Assembly (NCBI GenBank): GCA_963575745.1
Contig: CAUYUJ010017630.1
Span: 77,501-141,500 of the forward strand
DNA: 64,000 nucleotides
Direction: 5' to 3'
Source: Prorocentrum cordatum
Lineage: Eukaryota; Sar; Dinophyceae; Prorocentrales; Prorocentraceae
The position numbers were made by a program, and so were the translations under genes. This document shows, piece after piece, positions 1 to 12,201 of the stretch. The notes under the pieces are model-generated. The model saw only the letters and a program-made list of their open reading frames with translations, had not been told where the DNA came from and ran no database searches. Positions within the stretch are counted from its first letter, which is position 1; every line of letters starts with the position of its first letter.

Positions 1-690
1 GTCGATGGTCCCAGTGGCGCAGTTTGCATGCGTCTCCCCCACCCAGTGTACTGTTGCCTGGCCCCATAGGGAGTTCCACCGAAGGTCCCGGTGGCGCAGT
101 TCGCATGCGTCTCCACCACCCAGTACAATGTTTCCTGGCCCCAGACGGAGCTCCACCGAATGTCCCGGAGGCGCAGTTCGCATGCGTCTCCACCACCCAG
201 CACAGCGTTCCGTGGCCCCATGGGGAGCTCCACCGAATGTCCCAGTGGCGCAGTTCGCATGCGTTTTGCCGACTTACTGCAGCGTTTCGTGGCCCCATGG
301 GGAGATCCACCAAAGGCGCCAGTGGCGCAGTTCGCATGCGTCTCCGCCACCAAGTACAGCGCTTTGTGGACCCAAGGGGAGCTCCACCGAAAAACCAGTG
401 TCGCAGTTCGCGTGCGTCTCCCCCACAGCGCTTCGTGGCCCCATAGGGAGCTCCACCGAAGGTCCCCGTGGCGCAGTTCGCATGCGTCTCCCACACCCAG
501 TACAGCGTTTCGTGGCCCCATATGGTGCTCCACCGAAGGTCCCAGTGGCGCAATTCGCATGCGCCCCCCCCGCCAAGTACAGCGCTTCGTGGCCCCATGA
601 GGAGCCCCACCGAAGGCCCCAGTGGCAAGGTTCGCATGTGTATCCCCCGCCCAGTACAGCGTTTCGTGGCTCATTGGAAGCTCCACGGAC
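1..690 (+). repeat. 77-bp minisatellite, about 9 units
   Basis: Nine head-to-tail units of about 77 bp (one shortened to about 70). Each carries a GTGGCGCAGTTCGCATGCGT core and a TTTCGTGGCCCCAT core followed by a GGGAGCTCCACCGAA block. Units differ by scattered substitutions, so the array is not recent. All three forward frames are largely open, which produces long but meaningless open frames. The array runs off the left edge of the window. Diverged single units recur near 22,230-22,420 and 33,630-34,060. Confidence 0.9.
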
Positions 691-1425
691 GACGATACAC
701 ACAACAACTTTACTCACAACTGCATATGGTTGGGTTCGTCGCCAGGCTAATTTTATGGCCGCGTCCTGGCCCCCGACCAGTCAAAGAACGACTCGGGATG
801 GTAAACCAGGCCCCAGAGGAGGGGTTCATACTTCGAGGACTTCGTTTTGAACAAACCACGATGTAACATATGTGGGTCTGCTTCGAGTGCCGATGTTTTC
901 TTATAGTTTTTAGGCACCTGTTGAGCATTCCAGTGCCTCGGTAGGCCCCGACCTCCGTCGCCGTCATGTTGCGGATCCTTCCAGATCATAGCCCAGTTTT
1001 ACAGGACAAAATTTGGCATCCGGATGGGGCGAGAGCCAGGGTCGTGATGTGTTCATGACGATGTGCTTGTTTGATAACGTCCGGTCTCGTGCTCTTTCTC
1101 CTCCTCCTCCTCCTCCTCCTCCTCCTCCTCTTCGGTTGCTGGTGGCACGATCAAGATGCCGAGGGAGCAGTTCGTGAGGACCCGTGGTTGCCAATACCAG
1201 GTCGGGGGGCTCATCAAAAAAAAGGATGAGGAGGAGGAGGAGGCCGAACGGGGTCTCTTGGACTCGGAGGTTCGGTGTTGAGGCGCTCGGTGCGAGAACG
1301 GCGGCTCCTCGGACCTTTGGCCTCCGGTCGTGCTGCACGCCACGCTTGCCCGTCCGCCGAAATGCAGCCGGTTGCCCCAGCCGCGCTGCCATGCGCGTCC
1401 GCCAAAGCTCTTTCGGAAGCTATCT
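691..1425. other. Intergenic, no gene seen; (CTC)n tract
   Basis: No recognisable coding sequence. A pure CTC run of about 36 bp lies at 1,096-1,132 and a short GAGGAG tract near 1,230. The remainder is unique-looking GC-rich sequence. Confidence 0.6.
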
Positions 1426-1584
1426 TTGGGTCAGGTATGTCCCCCTACAGGCGGATCTTGGACGAAAAATATAACATACGCAACAATGCGCAAACATAAT
1501 CAAACATATTGAAAACAAATCGTCCCCAGGCTTTTTTATAACTATTTTGAAGATTCCTCCTGTGGAGGAACAGGCCCAACTTGA
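1426..1584 (+). mobile_element. M1 inverted-repeat element, copy 1
   Basis: 159 bp with M1 ends, the most diverged copy (left end TTGGGTCAGGTATGTCC, right end related to GGAACAGGCCCAACTTGA). The flanks AGCTATCT and AGCCATCT match at 7 of 8 positions, a decayed 8-bp target duplication. The AT-richer core has the family pattern of short AATAGT/GACTATTT words. Confidence 0.75.
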
Positions 1585-2039
1585 AGCCATCTGCGCAGAC
1601 TCGGCACATCGCTCGGGCGTGCGCGGCGTTTTTTCTTGGTCCTCGGCGAGGCGGAGCGGGGACCACCGAGGAGCCTCTCTTGGGCCACCCTGTTGCGACC
1701 ACAAGAGCGCCGCGCGCGCGACAGACCGAGCAGTCCTCCTCCTCCTCCTCCTCCTCCTCCTCCTCCTCCCAAGTTTTAGCCTGTCTGTCAGAGTTTTGCC
1801 TGGTGTAGCATACAGTGGCCGTCTTGCCAGGGGCAACACTAAGGGGCGATGGTCTCAAGGAGGTGCGCGTCAAGCTCCGACGACCGCCCATGCATCGCCG
1901 ATAGAGAGAGGCCCGAGAGCCAAGCCCGCCCAGGATCCCTGCGGCGGTTTCGCCATCGGCGGCTCATCGCCCACCTCTATCGGCTGTGTATCTCGGGTTC
2001 AAGCTCGCCGCTGTCCCACTGAGTCAGATCCCCCCCAGG
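1585..2039. other. Intergenic with (TCC)n tract
   Basis: Contains a TCC run at about 1,735-1,770. No gene recognised. Confidence 0.55.
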
Positions 2040-2266
2040 GCTCATTTCGATGCTGCCGTTTCGATTCGATTCGGGGTCGATGGATCTCGATTCGGATTCC
2101 GGTTCGAGTTCGGACTCCAATCTGGGATCCGATCTCTCACTGGAAGCCTATTGGCCTGTCGATGTCTGCCGATTCGACTTTTCTCGACGCGGCTGCCGAC
2201 ATTCGTCGATCCGATTCATGTCGATCGCCGATCCGACTTGTCAGTTCGATTCTGGGCTCTCCTTCC
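2040..2266 (+). repeat. Dispersed ~205-bp repeat rich in CGATTCGATTCGG
   Basis: A sequence of repeated TTCGATTCG and GATCCGATT words, ending in a TTCGATTCTGGGCTCTCCT block. A clearly related copy lies at 21,744-21,950, sharing the order of its motifs (TGGAAGC, then GCCGATTCG, CTCGGCTGCCG, GATCGCCGA). Function unknown. Confidence 0.65.
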
Positions 2267-2337
2267 CCCCCACGTTCCCCTTCATCGTGAGGGTTCCAGA
2301 GTGTACTGGGAGACTCGGGGGAGGTTCTGCTGTGTTT

Positions 2338-2522
2338 TTCGGAGAGGAGGCGGAGGAGGAGGAGGCGGAGACGGAGGAGGAGGAGGATGAGGAGCAGGAG
2401 GAGGAGGAAGAGGAGGAGGAGGAGGAGGAGGAGGATGAGGAGGATCAGGACGAGGAACACGAGGAGGAGGAGGAGGAGGACGATGACGACGAGGAAGAGG
2501 AGGACGAAAAGGCCGCTGGCGA
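2338..2522 (+). repeat. (GGA)n/(GAC)n microsatellite tract
   Basis: About 180 bp of imperfect GAGGAG repeat grading into GACGAC. It gives an artificial Glu/Asp-rich open frame. No evidence of a real gene. Confidence 0.85.
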
Positions 2523-3549
2523 TAGTGGCGGACGAGGTGTCTGAGCAGGACGATGAGGACGAGGATGTCGAGGCCGTTGGCGACTGATTTGTGCAGCACC
2601 GCAGGCTTCCCAGATCTGTTCGAAGCTATTTATGTCGATGTTCTGGATGCCCCTGGACCCCTTCCATGAGCAACACTTGCGGAACACTTGTGCCCCTGAT
2701 GTTTCGCGTGGTGGTCGAGTCTTCTTCTTCTTCTTCTGCATACGACATCCGTGCGACCTGGGGACTCTATCGGGGTCCACGGAGGCCGAGGACCCAAGCA
2801 TCCAGCGTCATGTGTTGTTCGTGGTTTTGGCCTGAACCTATTCACCCCGTCCTAAGAGCCCTCCGTTCCAGGAACCAGTTTTTCATCTCCGGCCGATTAC
2901 GGGATGATCCCGCGGCCCGAGATCAGCTTTCGCAGGCTCAACCTGGAGATAAGACGGCCGTCGTGATATTATTTGGTTCTCCTCGCCAGGGGTCGTTGGA
3001 GAGGGGGACGAGGACAGGGAGGAGATGGACGCTCCCCCTTCACTTCGAAGGGCCATGCGGGCAAGCTCGAGGGCGGCGTCATATCTTGGAGCAACGGCTC
3101 CACGTGGACGAAGCGATCGCTCTCTGCGCTCAGGCCCTCTACCTCCTCCTCCCCGTCATTGTCCTCTTCCCGAGCTCCTTCCCTTCCTCCCCGTCCTCCC
3201 CCCCCGTCCCTCTCCCCGTCCTCCCTCTCCGCCTGCTCCCTCGTCGTCCGTCGTCGTTTGTCGTCGTCGTGGTCTTGCTCGTTTCGTCGTCGTCGTCTCC
3301 GCTCCCTTACCTTCTTGGGCGGGATGTGACTGACTGCTCTCAACTTGTTTTTTACTTGGTGCCCGCGCAGATGACTTTTTCTAAGCACCCTGCTATTTGC
3401 AGCGCCGCCTCTGCGTGACGGCCAGACGGTTCAGCACGCGCGCAATCCCAAACAAAATCCTGTGGCTGCTCGGGGCGTACAGCACCGGCGGGAGCGCAAG
3501 GGCGGCTGCTGCCGCTGCCCGCCGCCTTTTTTCGGGGTCGGGCCTGGAG
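2523..3549. other. Intergenic, low-complexity CT-rich patches
   Basis: Contains CTT repeats near 2,720 and a long C/T-rich then CGTCGT tract at about 3,140-3,310. Open frames here are Ser/Pro/Val runs. No gene recognised. Confidence 0.5.
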
Positions 3550-3709
3550 TTAAGTCGGGCACGTCCCCCTACAGGAGGACTAGCCTTAAAATGATCAAAA
3601 AATAAATACGGGAACCATTTTCCTATCAGTTTTGAATATCGTTGGACATTTTTTGGCTATCTGTTATTTTGTCAAAAAAACAGCCTCGAGGGGGACATGC
3701 CCGACTTAA
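3550..3709 (+). mobile_element. M1 inverted-repeat element, copy 2
   Basis: 160 bp, starting TTAAGTCGGGC and ending GCCCGACTTAA. It is flanked by a perfect 8-bp direct repeat GCCTGGAG (3,542-3,549 and 3,710-3,717), the target site duplication. It encodes no protein, so it must be moved in trans. Confidence 0.9.
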
Positions 3710-3759
3710 GCCTGGAGAGACGAGCCAGCGGTGGAGTGTTACCACATATTCTTGTTCTC

Positions 3760-3802
3760 TGTCTCTCCCTTTCGCTCCCGCTCCCTCTTTCTCTCTTTGC
3801 CA

Positions 3803-3833
<31 letters not shown>

Positions 3834-3845
3834 GCCCTCTCTCTT
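3760..3845 (+). repeat. (CT)n tract
   Basis: CTCTCT-rich pyrimidine tract of about 85 bp with interruptions. Confidence 0.8.
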
Positions 3846-6800
3846 GAGTTCGGGCTCGGGTACCTGCTGGCACAGATGTGGCCACATATCCGAAACGCCC
3901 GGCATTTCCAGTGAACGCGTCGCGGTATTGGACACACGCCGCTTCGTCGTGTGAGTGGCTCGAGTGACCTTCCTTTAATTCCGCGCGCGCGCGCCATGGC
4001 TCCACATGGCCCACGCCATGCGCCCCCCCGCATCACCGCAGCGCAAGCCACCAGGCAAGGGCCGCCCAAAGCCTACCTGACATGATCGTCAGGATAGCAA
4101 CGTAAGCCGGAATGAAGCGTGCGCCGCCGCACCCCAGAGCAGTGGTGGCGTCGAAAGGGTAGTCGCCGCATACAGCGATATCGCCCACAACGCTTACCGA
4201 CACCATTGCCCCCCCCAGCGCACATTCACGGCGAATTAGTGAAACGGCGCGGGAAAACAGGATCAGCTACAATATGTTGCGCTACGTTTGACACAGAACA
4301 GGCTTCATCCGTGACCCACCAGGGCCCACGGCTTTATAGTCGACGCCCACCAGGGCAAACGCACCGCCCCACAACAGCCTGGATCCGTCAGCCTGGGATG
4401 TCCCCACCGCTCGCGCCCCAAAAAGGCGGACGATGGCATACCGCTCGCCGGCAGTATGTCCGTTCACGCGCTAGAAGAGGGCAGCCGCCTCCTGCAGCGA
4501 ATGCGCCGCCAGGACAAACCCCTCGCAGTAGGTGTCCTTGGGCCAATCAGCCAAGGAGTCTAAATCCGCGTCCTCCATTGGACGGCTAGGGCTATCAAGC
4601 GCACGCCAGGACGCAGACAGGGAATCGTATACCAATTTAGCCGCACAAGCGTGAACAATCTGTAACATGGGTCCGTGGAGCGATTTGTGAAAGAGGTGAT
4701 ATCATAGTGAGCCGAGGAGCCAAACACAGCTTTCGCGAGTTGCTCACATCAATGGCACGCGTATGCCAGGCGGAACGGGCACCGCTCAATATCACGCACA
4801 GGAACGCAGCAAGTCAGCCAAACGTGACGCGGCGCGCCAGCAGCTGGACGAATACAGATGCCTCCGCATCCATCTGCACGTCTCACTTCCGCACCGTGCA
4901 AATCCAGGGGCCGACGAAGCTGTTGGGACGACGCGGCACGGCCGTGGGTACAAGCAGGCGTGTCGCTACAGTTAGCGTCAAACCAGTGGACGTCCCGATC
5001 GTCCTCGCCGCAGGACAAGGTGGTATCCTACTCGAAATCAGATACCACGGCACCAAGGGCACAGCGCCCAGCGAGTACACCACGGTGCGGTACCACGACG
5101 GCCATCATACCATTCCCCAAGAGGCACTCCAGGCCTCGCACAGGTTCATCGCCTTCGGATCCATCCGCGCCGACTCGGGGGGCACCCATGCCAATCCTGA
5201 CGGGGACGAAGCCGAGCAAGTCGTTCTCGGTCTCTGGATATCACAGAGCATCGTGCCACGGGCATCGGGCCACAGAGCGCCTTGAGAGCGCAAGTGGTTG
5301 AATTCGTCGCTTCCATCAAATGGCGGTGCGAAGTCCTTCGCGCAGGATGGCGCATTGCCACCGGGCTTGTGACTTCGCACCCGTCAAGTGCCGAACCCGC
5401 GCCCAGCGCCGCGGTCCACTCCCGAGGATCCACCGCCCCCCCGACCTGAGTGAAGGTCGAGACCGCCACGAAAACCGACGTACCGGAGGGGCCGAGCGAA
5501 ACGATCGTCTTACCAGAGGCCATCGTCGATCGCTTCGGAGGCGCCCGGGCTCGGGTCGCCGCCGGTGGGGCCAGGCGCTGCTGCCTCGCCTTCTCTCCAG
5601 GACAGGGCTGCCGCCGCGGCGCGCCTGCAAGAGCTTCTGACGCCGCCGCCCAGACGGCCAAAAGTGTTCGCGTCGCCCTTCGGCGCGCGGCTGCCCGAGA
5701 AGAAGCGGCGCGGCGCCGGCCTCCAGCCCTGGGGGGCAAACCTGCGCTTGCGCAGCGCAGCCAGACCGGCCGCCGAACCAGTGGCGGGCGGATCAAAGCC
5801 CGGCCCCGAGGCGGCGCCCTTGGCCCTGTCGCAGCGCCGAGGACAGAAATGCGACGGAAGGTGGCGTGAAAAGCGAGGGCGCCCGCGCGCCGCCCCCGCC
5901 CGCGGGGTGGCGCCGAGAGCCACCGGGCCGCGACGAACATTCCAACGAAGAACGGTTGCCCAGGCCAAACGTTCAGGGGATCGGCTAGACGCGCGCTAGA
6001 GCCCGCAGCTTCGAAGCGGCGGGCCAGCAGAGGCTCGCGGGCGAAGCCGCGGGTTCCGTGACCGCGGTGGCCTGGGCGGCCGCCGGCCAGGCTGGCCCGG
6101 CGACGCCGCCAGCTCGAATAAGGGGTCGCCACCGTCCAAACGGAGCAGACTGGCTTGAACGCAGATCTGAGGGCTTTCATGACACGAAGGGCGCCGCCCG
6201 TCAGTCTGGCTCAGGCGCGGGCCGGGCAGACCGCCTCGCGCCCCGTCGCCCTCGCGCCGACCGCCGCGGGGCAGAGGGGCGACGGCGCCAACGTGGGGCG
6301 GGGGGGGGGGGGGAGTCGATGCAACGCGGTGATGATCAAAGCGACTGCGTGGGCCATGACCGCGCGGCCCCGCCACCTCACCGATTGCGCCCTGAGCCGC
6401 CGCGGGGGCCATGCTCAGGGGGCCTCGATGAGGGCCCGCCACCTCGCCGCGGCAACGCGCGCCTCGGGAGTTGCCGAAGGGATGCTGGCGACTCTAGCTC
6501 AAGCTTGCACGCGTTCGCATGCCGCTGCCATCTTGCACGGAAGGCGCCCGCAGCTTTTGGCTCAGAAACGCACCGCCATAGCTCTAGATATGCTCTGGCG
6601 AAAATTTAGGGCCGTTGAAGGCGCGCGGCAGCTGGCTAGCCATCCGCGAACACGGGGCAAACCAAGCGCGCATGGATCGCGGTCAGCGTCCTTGACCAGA
6701 GGTAGCGACGCACCAGTCTGACAGAGCCCCCCACGCGTTCGGGACCCAGGCGAGATCCCCGCCGACCTGCAACTGGACGACCTCACCGCCTCAACGATGG

Positions 6801-9800
6801 CGCAGCTGAGGTGCCGCAGCCAACGCGGCGCAGCCAACCATTTCAAGGGATGGCGCACTCGGGCGCGGGCCAAGGCAGCGGCGTGGGGTGGCGGGGGGGG
6901 CGGGCGGGGGGGGGGGGCAGCGGGTCAAAGCGGCTGTCAGATCTTGCGCGGTCGAGTTTCGCGCGCCGCGCAGCGGGCCGCCTCGCGCGCCGCCGGGCGC
7001 GGGGGCGCCCCCCCTCGAAGCGGGCCCCCCCCCCGGAGGCGAGCCGCCAGAACCGCGGTCGCTAGATTCGCAAACGAAAGCATGCGCCTTCCATGCGCGG
7101 CCGCGGGAGGCGGGAGCGAGTCTGACCCCCAATGCCCCGCGTCGCCCAACGAACAAATCCGAATCCTGCCGGCGCGAGTGCCGCGCTTCAGCTCATGGCG
7201 GACGCCCGGGAACCGGTGCTCGGGCGCCACCGGCAGACAGGGGCCCGCTCCGAGGCGATGATCCCCCCCTGGGAGTGGGAGGCGTTCAGTGCAGGGTGCC
7301 ATCAGGAACTTCCTGACTCCGCCCTCTATGCTTTCTTCGCCCCGACTGACGAGGCGCCCATCCATGTCGCCCGTGCCCGACCTGCCGCTGCCGCGGGCGG
7401 CCTAGACGAATGGGCCACCGGAGAAGCCGCGACGTTGCCCGGTGACGCCCTTCGCCTCTCTGCTCAAGCCTTGCGGTCCATGCAGCGCGCGGTGTGAGTG
7501 CCGGGGCCCCTCCTCCGCGTTCCGAACCCTTGCGTTCGGGAAGGGAAAGGCAAATTGCCCGCTGACCAGACGCTCGCTCTCAGTTCTGTCCGCGTGGATG
7601 CGCGCGTGGGAAGTGCCAGCTCACCGCAGCCTAGCGCCGTGAGGAGCTACTGACCAAGGAGCATCCGTGCGGAGCCGAGCGCCGCCGTCGGAGACGTCGG
7701 CGCCGCGCTGGTGCTACAGGTGGAACGTGTCCGTCACGTCCAGGTGCCCCATGCCGGAGCTTCACGCGACAGATAAAGGTGCCCCGTCTGCTGCGTCGCG
7801 GACATCTGTTTGAACCTGTCATTGCGTGATGGGGTCCAGCCTCACGTCGTTTATCGCAACCACCAGAGGTACACTCGCATGGGGGGAGCATGCCCCAGAC
7901 ACCAGATGCGCACGAAGGGCCACCTTCACAGGAGCTCATTCTCCCATGGTGCCGTCAAACTACTGACGCGCGCATGGGCCAGGCGACAGCACGGCGCGCG
8001 CCTCGATCCCTAAGCGTGACTTTCGTTGACGGCAGCAACTTTACGGCGCCTTCCGCCAGGGTTGCGCCTCGGCTGTTCTTGTCGGCCGTTTGCTCGGCCA
8101 GAAAGTCCGTTATGGCGAAGCGGCGTGCTGGGCGGTGTGCGAAGAGATCCACCGGCAGGCGGCGTCTCTCCGGCTAAACCAACACCCCCTGCAAGCCCGC
8201 CACTAGGTGGGGCAGGTTGGAAGCTGCGTCAACGCGTCGCCGGCAGTAGACGACGCTGATTTGCACCTGGCGGCCGCCGCGGATGGAAGGGCACGACGCG
8301 CCGTCGCCAGGCACCCCCGTATAGGACGGCTTGGGGAAGGTTGGCAAGGCCTTTCGCGGCTAGCATGTTCACCGCGGGTACCGACATCCAAGCACTTAGC
8401 ACGGGAGTGCGACATCTGTGCAGCATCGTCCGTTTTTTTGCCATGCCACCCAGTGGGCGACCCAGATCTGGCAAACCAGCCATTTCTCAAGTGGATTGGA
8501 GTTGATCGTTCTTTGGCACGATGTGCGATGGCTGAGTTATCCGCCTGTCGTGGCTACGCCTGCCAGTCGGCCTGGTCACGCGCGTGCTTCGAGCCTCGAA
8601 GGTTCTTCGTCCGGCGTATGCCCGCCACCAGGCGCGCCCTCGGTGCCGTCGCCGACTTTGCCCACGTTTGATTACCAAGCACCAATGGCAATGCCAATTG
8701 CGCGGCTTGGCAGCTATTGCTACTTTGCAGTTGCCTGCGCGGCTCTCATCACCCATCGCAGGGAAAAGTCCGCGCGGGCATCTCGGCTGACTCATCGCCG
8801 CTACGTGCGTACCGTAAGGAGGAAAAGGGCACCCAAGAAAACGCGCTCTGGAAATGCGCGTGCTCGGAGTCGGAAGGGGCCTCGTTGAGAACTATGGTGG
8901 CTTCCAATCCATGGAACGACCTTCCGCCGCGCGCTTGGCGCTGCGGGCCGCCGGGGAAGACCCTCGGGCGCTGGGCCGCCAGGCCGCGCTCGCGCGAGAC
9001 GAGCTTCGGCGGCCTATCCCGCACCCCCCCCAGTGTCTTGGCGATGATGAGTTCGAAGAATGCGCTGACGAAGCCAGGGCTGGGTGGTCGCGTGCCGCCG
9101 CAGATGGCGCCCGCGCGCGCCGGGCCCGCCCGCTTCTCGCCAGGGCGAGTTTCTGTGCTTGTTGCGGGCTGGATCGCCGCCTTAACCATTCAGCTCGAGC
9201 GCGTGGCTTTGGCAGTCCGCGCAGGGGGCAGGGGCCCTCGCCGTGGCTACTGCGGAGCGGCCTGTCCATATATCTTCGTCGACATCCGAGCCGTTGTTGA
9301 CAGATTCGAGGAAGGCGGTCCAGACGGATCTCTGTCAAAAATATACACCGCGTGCGTCGTGCCAAATTGGGCGCGTTCAAGGTCCAAGAGGCGCGCGCCA
9401 CCTCGGCGAGCAAGGCAGGCACGAAGGACGCATCGCACCTATCGCTCAGGCTTTCAACCGTCATGCCGACGAACTCGCCGCGGCCTGGGCGCGCCCGCGT
9501 GATGTCCAGCCGCGTTTCATCGAGGCAGCGAATTGGCGACGCAAGTTCGCGGCGATATTGCGCAGCACCGCCGCCGCGACCTCCGACCAGTGCGACCGTA
9601 GTCGTCTTTTGTCAGAACGACGGGCGGGCTACTCCAGAGCCGACTTGAGTAGGGCGCAACCTAAGCCGCTCGCCAAATGGCGAGGAATATACGAGCCACC
9701 AGGCTCACTGGGTGGCCCTGCTCAGCCGCATGACCCATCAAGACCGGGCTTCTTCGGCGATCTTGGCGACCCCTCGGGGGCCCTACCCGACGACTTCGAA

Positions 9801-10758
9801 GGCGAAGTGACCGGGGCCCACTCGGGCCCGGAGCGTCATTGACTAACGACGATGGAAACGATGTTCGTCCACCAGAGGTCACGCGAGTCACGGGCCTGGC
9901 GCGGGCGACGAAACGCGCGGCTTGGCGTCGGCCTGAGGCCTGAGCTCTCAGAAGAGCTGGCCCATGTGGCGGACGTCCACCAGGGCCCTGCCTCTACGGC
10001 CACTTTGCCCGACCAACAGGTCGCTTCCCCTCCCGCCAGGGCGCGGGGGACAGCGGCCCGCCCGCGTCCCGGGGCGGGGTGGGCCTCGGCCGATCGGCGC
10101 CGCAGCGAGCGGACCGCAGGCAGTCCTTCGCGCAGCGCCTCGAGGCTGCAAGGCAAGAGTCAGAACGTGAACGCGAAGCGGTCCCGCCAACGTCGCGGCG
10201 CTGCAGCAGCGAGCCAATTATTTTGCTCGAGCCATCCAGTCCATCCAGTAACAGTCCATTCCGCTACAAGGCACGTTCCACGGAGCGCAGGCCGCCTGGA
10301 ATCGCCTTCAACGGACGTGCCTTGCACCCTAGCGTTTTTGTTGTTCTTTCCAGAGAATCCTCCAGCAGGCGTGCCTTGGTGCCCGCCGCTCAGCTCGCCA
10401 GTGCTCGCGCTTTCTCTCCCGCGTGCGCTGCGAGAACACTTGGCAAGTGTTCCGTCGCTGTCATTCTGGGCCGCCGCCAGGGATGCCCCAATGCGGCGCC
10501 GCGGCTCGCTGAGGCACCCGGGCGCGCGCGCCAATGCGCGCTAGCAGCCGGCGCCTGTTCTTCGGGTGGGCAAGCGGGCCTTCGAGTGGCCTGTTCGCCA
10601 TTCGCTTGCTTTGCTCTCCAGTCGGGGTCATTCCGACCGCGCCAGGGGGCAGGGCATCACCCGACCCCTACTTCTTCAGCAGCGCCTCGCGCCTTGTGAG
10701 GCAGGTCCGCGCAGCCTTTGCTGCCCGTTGCGTGGCCTGTATGGGACCTGGTCCGAAC
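3846..10758. other. Long GC-rich segment without recognised gene
   Basis: About 6.9 kb with markedly fewer dispersed repeats than the rest of the window. Open frames on both strands are broken every 60-200 codons. Some patches read like decayed coding sequence, for example minus strand 4,883-5,380 and 4,471-4,668, and plus strand 7,132-7,497 and 9,243-9,842. I could assign no domain. Homopolymer G/C runs sit at 6,299-6,314 and 6,893-6,920. An old retroelement or degenerate gene remnant is possible, but nothing diagnostic (RT, integrase or transposase motif) is visible. Confidence 0.35.
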
Positions 10759-10865
10759 TCGTTTTTTTTTTTTTTTTTCTTCCCCCTTCTCTTTTTCTTT
10801 CTTTCTCTCTCTCTCTGTCCCTCTGTCTGTCTCTCTCTGTCTGTCTCTCTCTCTCTCTCTATCTC
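10759..10865 (+). repeat. Poly-T followed by (CT)n/(CTGT)n tract
   Basis: A T18 run followed by a C/T-rich stretch with CTCTCT and CTGTCT repeats. Confidence 0.85.
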
Positions 10866-11276
10866 TTGCGCTCACGCCGCATTCGCCCCTGCACGGCGGC
10901 GCCCGCGGGCTCTGCGCGCAGCGCACGGTCTCCGCCGCATGCCGCGGTTTCCCCGCGCGGCCTGGCCGGCAACAGGTGCGCACGGTGGCCCGCGCCCCTG
11001 CGTCCTGGCGCAGTCCTTGCGTCCCTGCGCGGCCCTCGCGCCCCCCTCACCCGCCACCCTTCTCTCCACGCGCCTTTTCCCCTCCCCCCCCGGCCTCCGC
11101 CTCCCTCTTTCCTCCATCCCGCTCCCTCTCGTTGTCCGTCGTCCGTCTTGGTACTCGCTTCGCCCTCTCGCCTCCTTTATGCTTACTTCGGCTTCCGCCT
11201 GAGATTTCCGATGGCGTATTTGTCTCGACACCACCCCCAGCAGACCAGCTTGCCATTCCGAGTCGCGTTTGTTTGG

Positions 11277-11490
11277 GCGGTCGTTGGCGGGCACCGCAGA
11301 CGGTGAACAAAAACATGACGCGCGACGCTTTCGGGACGCCGGATGTTCGGGCGGCGCTTCCTTTCGACAGCAGACCCGGCCCGAGGGGTTAGAAGCGGTC
11401 GTTGGCGGGCACCGCCGAGTGTGAACAAACACATCCGGCGCGCTGTTTCCGGGGCGCCAAACGTCTAGGCGGCGCTTCCCTCGAAAGCAC
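11277..11490 (+). repeat. Two-unit tandem repeat, ~119 bp period
   Basis: The block GCGGTCGTTGGCGGGCACCG occurs twice about 119 bp apart. Each is followed by a diverged GTGAACAAA...CGCGC...GGGGCGCC...GGCGGCGCTTCC segment. Confidence 0.7.
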
Positions 11491-12095
11491 CCCGCCGACC
11501 TCTCAGAGGCTGGCGCGCGGACCGGCCTTCCTCGAGGCGGACCCCGCCGTGGCGACGGGGAGATCGCCTTGGGAGGCCTCGAGAAGTGCGCCGCCCAGAC
11601 CGCTCAGCACGTGGGTTTTCGAGCCGTCGTCCCTCCCTCGGTTTATGGTGTCCCAAGTTATCTCAGCCCTGATCGCCAGGAGGGCTTTCGAGCACCAAGA
11701 AGGCACCGACGCTGCAGGGCCTGCGCGCGTCGGGCCCCGCGGGAGGCGGCACTCGCTTGGCACCGCTTCGGCACCTGTCCGGGCGCCCGATGTTCTGTCC
11801 AGGGTGTGGTCCTTGATCACGATGGGGGCAGTCGGGGGCGGCAAAGAGGGGGGTCATGACCAGGGGGGGGGATAGCATGGCGTGGGCCACGAGGGATATT
11901 TCCCCAGATTCCATGGCGCCTCCTCCTGTTTCGTTCCGTCCCTGGCCCCCCCTCGGGCCGCGCACATGCCGCCGGCCACGATTTGCGCCCCCCCCCCCCC
12001 CCCCCCCCGTGTTGGACGCCCCCCCCTTGGCCGACCCCGACACAGCATCGCCCTCGATCTGGCCGCCGCCCCTCCTCGCCCCCCCTCCTCCCCAG
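11491..12095. other. No gene recognised; pyrimidine-rich run into an acceptor
   Basis: GC-rich sequence with a 21-nt C run at about 11,988-12,008. The last ~30 nt are almost pure pyrimidine and end in CCCCAG, a good splice-acceptor context for the following stretch. Confidence 0.4.
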
Positions 12096-12201
12096 GGTGA
12101 TGGCCCTGGCCGCCCGCGGCCTCCCCGAGCGGGGCTCGCTCGCGGCCCACTGCACCTGCGGCGTCGTGGGCAGCCCCGGCGGCCAGCTGCAGGCGGAGGC
12201 C
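12096..12201 (+). CDS. Candidate exon: N-terminal half of a C2 domain
   Basis: It follows a strong polypyrimidine-AG acceptor (AG at 12,094-12,095). Read with GTG at 12,097 as the first full codon, it gives VMALAARGLPERGSLAAHC, which resembles the first strand of C2 domains (typically a V-x-V-x-x-A-R-G-L-P pattern), then GGQLQAEAV, a plausible third strand. Codons are strongly GC3-biased. A GT donor at 12,202 is possible but not certain. C2 domains bind Ca2+ and phospholipid; whether this one keeps the acidic ligands cannot be judged, and none are obvious. The second half appears to lie in the candidate exon after 12,608. No start codon or full gene can be given, and the fragment may be a gene remnant. 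Confidence 0.4.

Noticed and set aside
5-850. 281-codon plus-strand open frame at the window start
   Set aside because: It is the translation of a 77-bp minisatellite; the other two forward frames are nearly as open.
5146-6180. 344-codon minus-strand frame
   Set aside because: Arg/Ala/Pro-rich composition expected in GC-rich non-coding DNA; no conserved motif, and overlapping frames are equally open.
6551-6564. TTTTGGCTCA as a further relict spliced leader
   Set aside because: Only 10 nt match, flanked by mismatches on both sides and not followed by AG at the right place; expected by chance at appreciable frequency in 64 kb.
7132-7497. Frame MPRVAQRTNPNPAGASAA... as a gene
   Set aside because: Parts look coding-like, but there is no domain, no splice context and no supporting codon continuity beyond 120 codons; left as part of the unassigned island.
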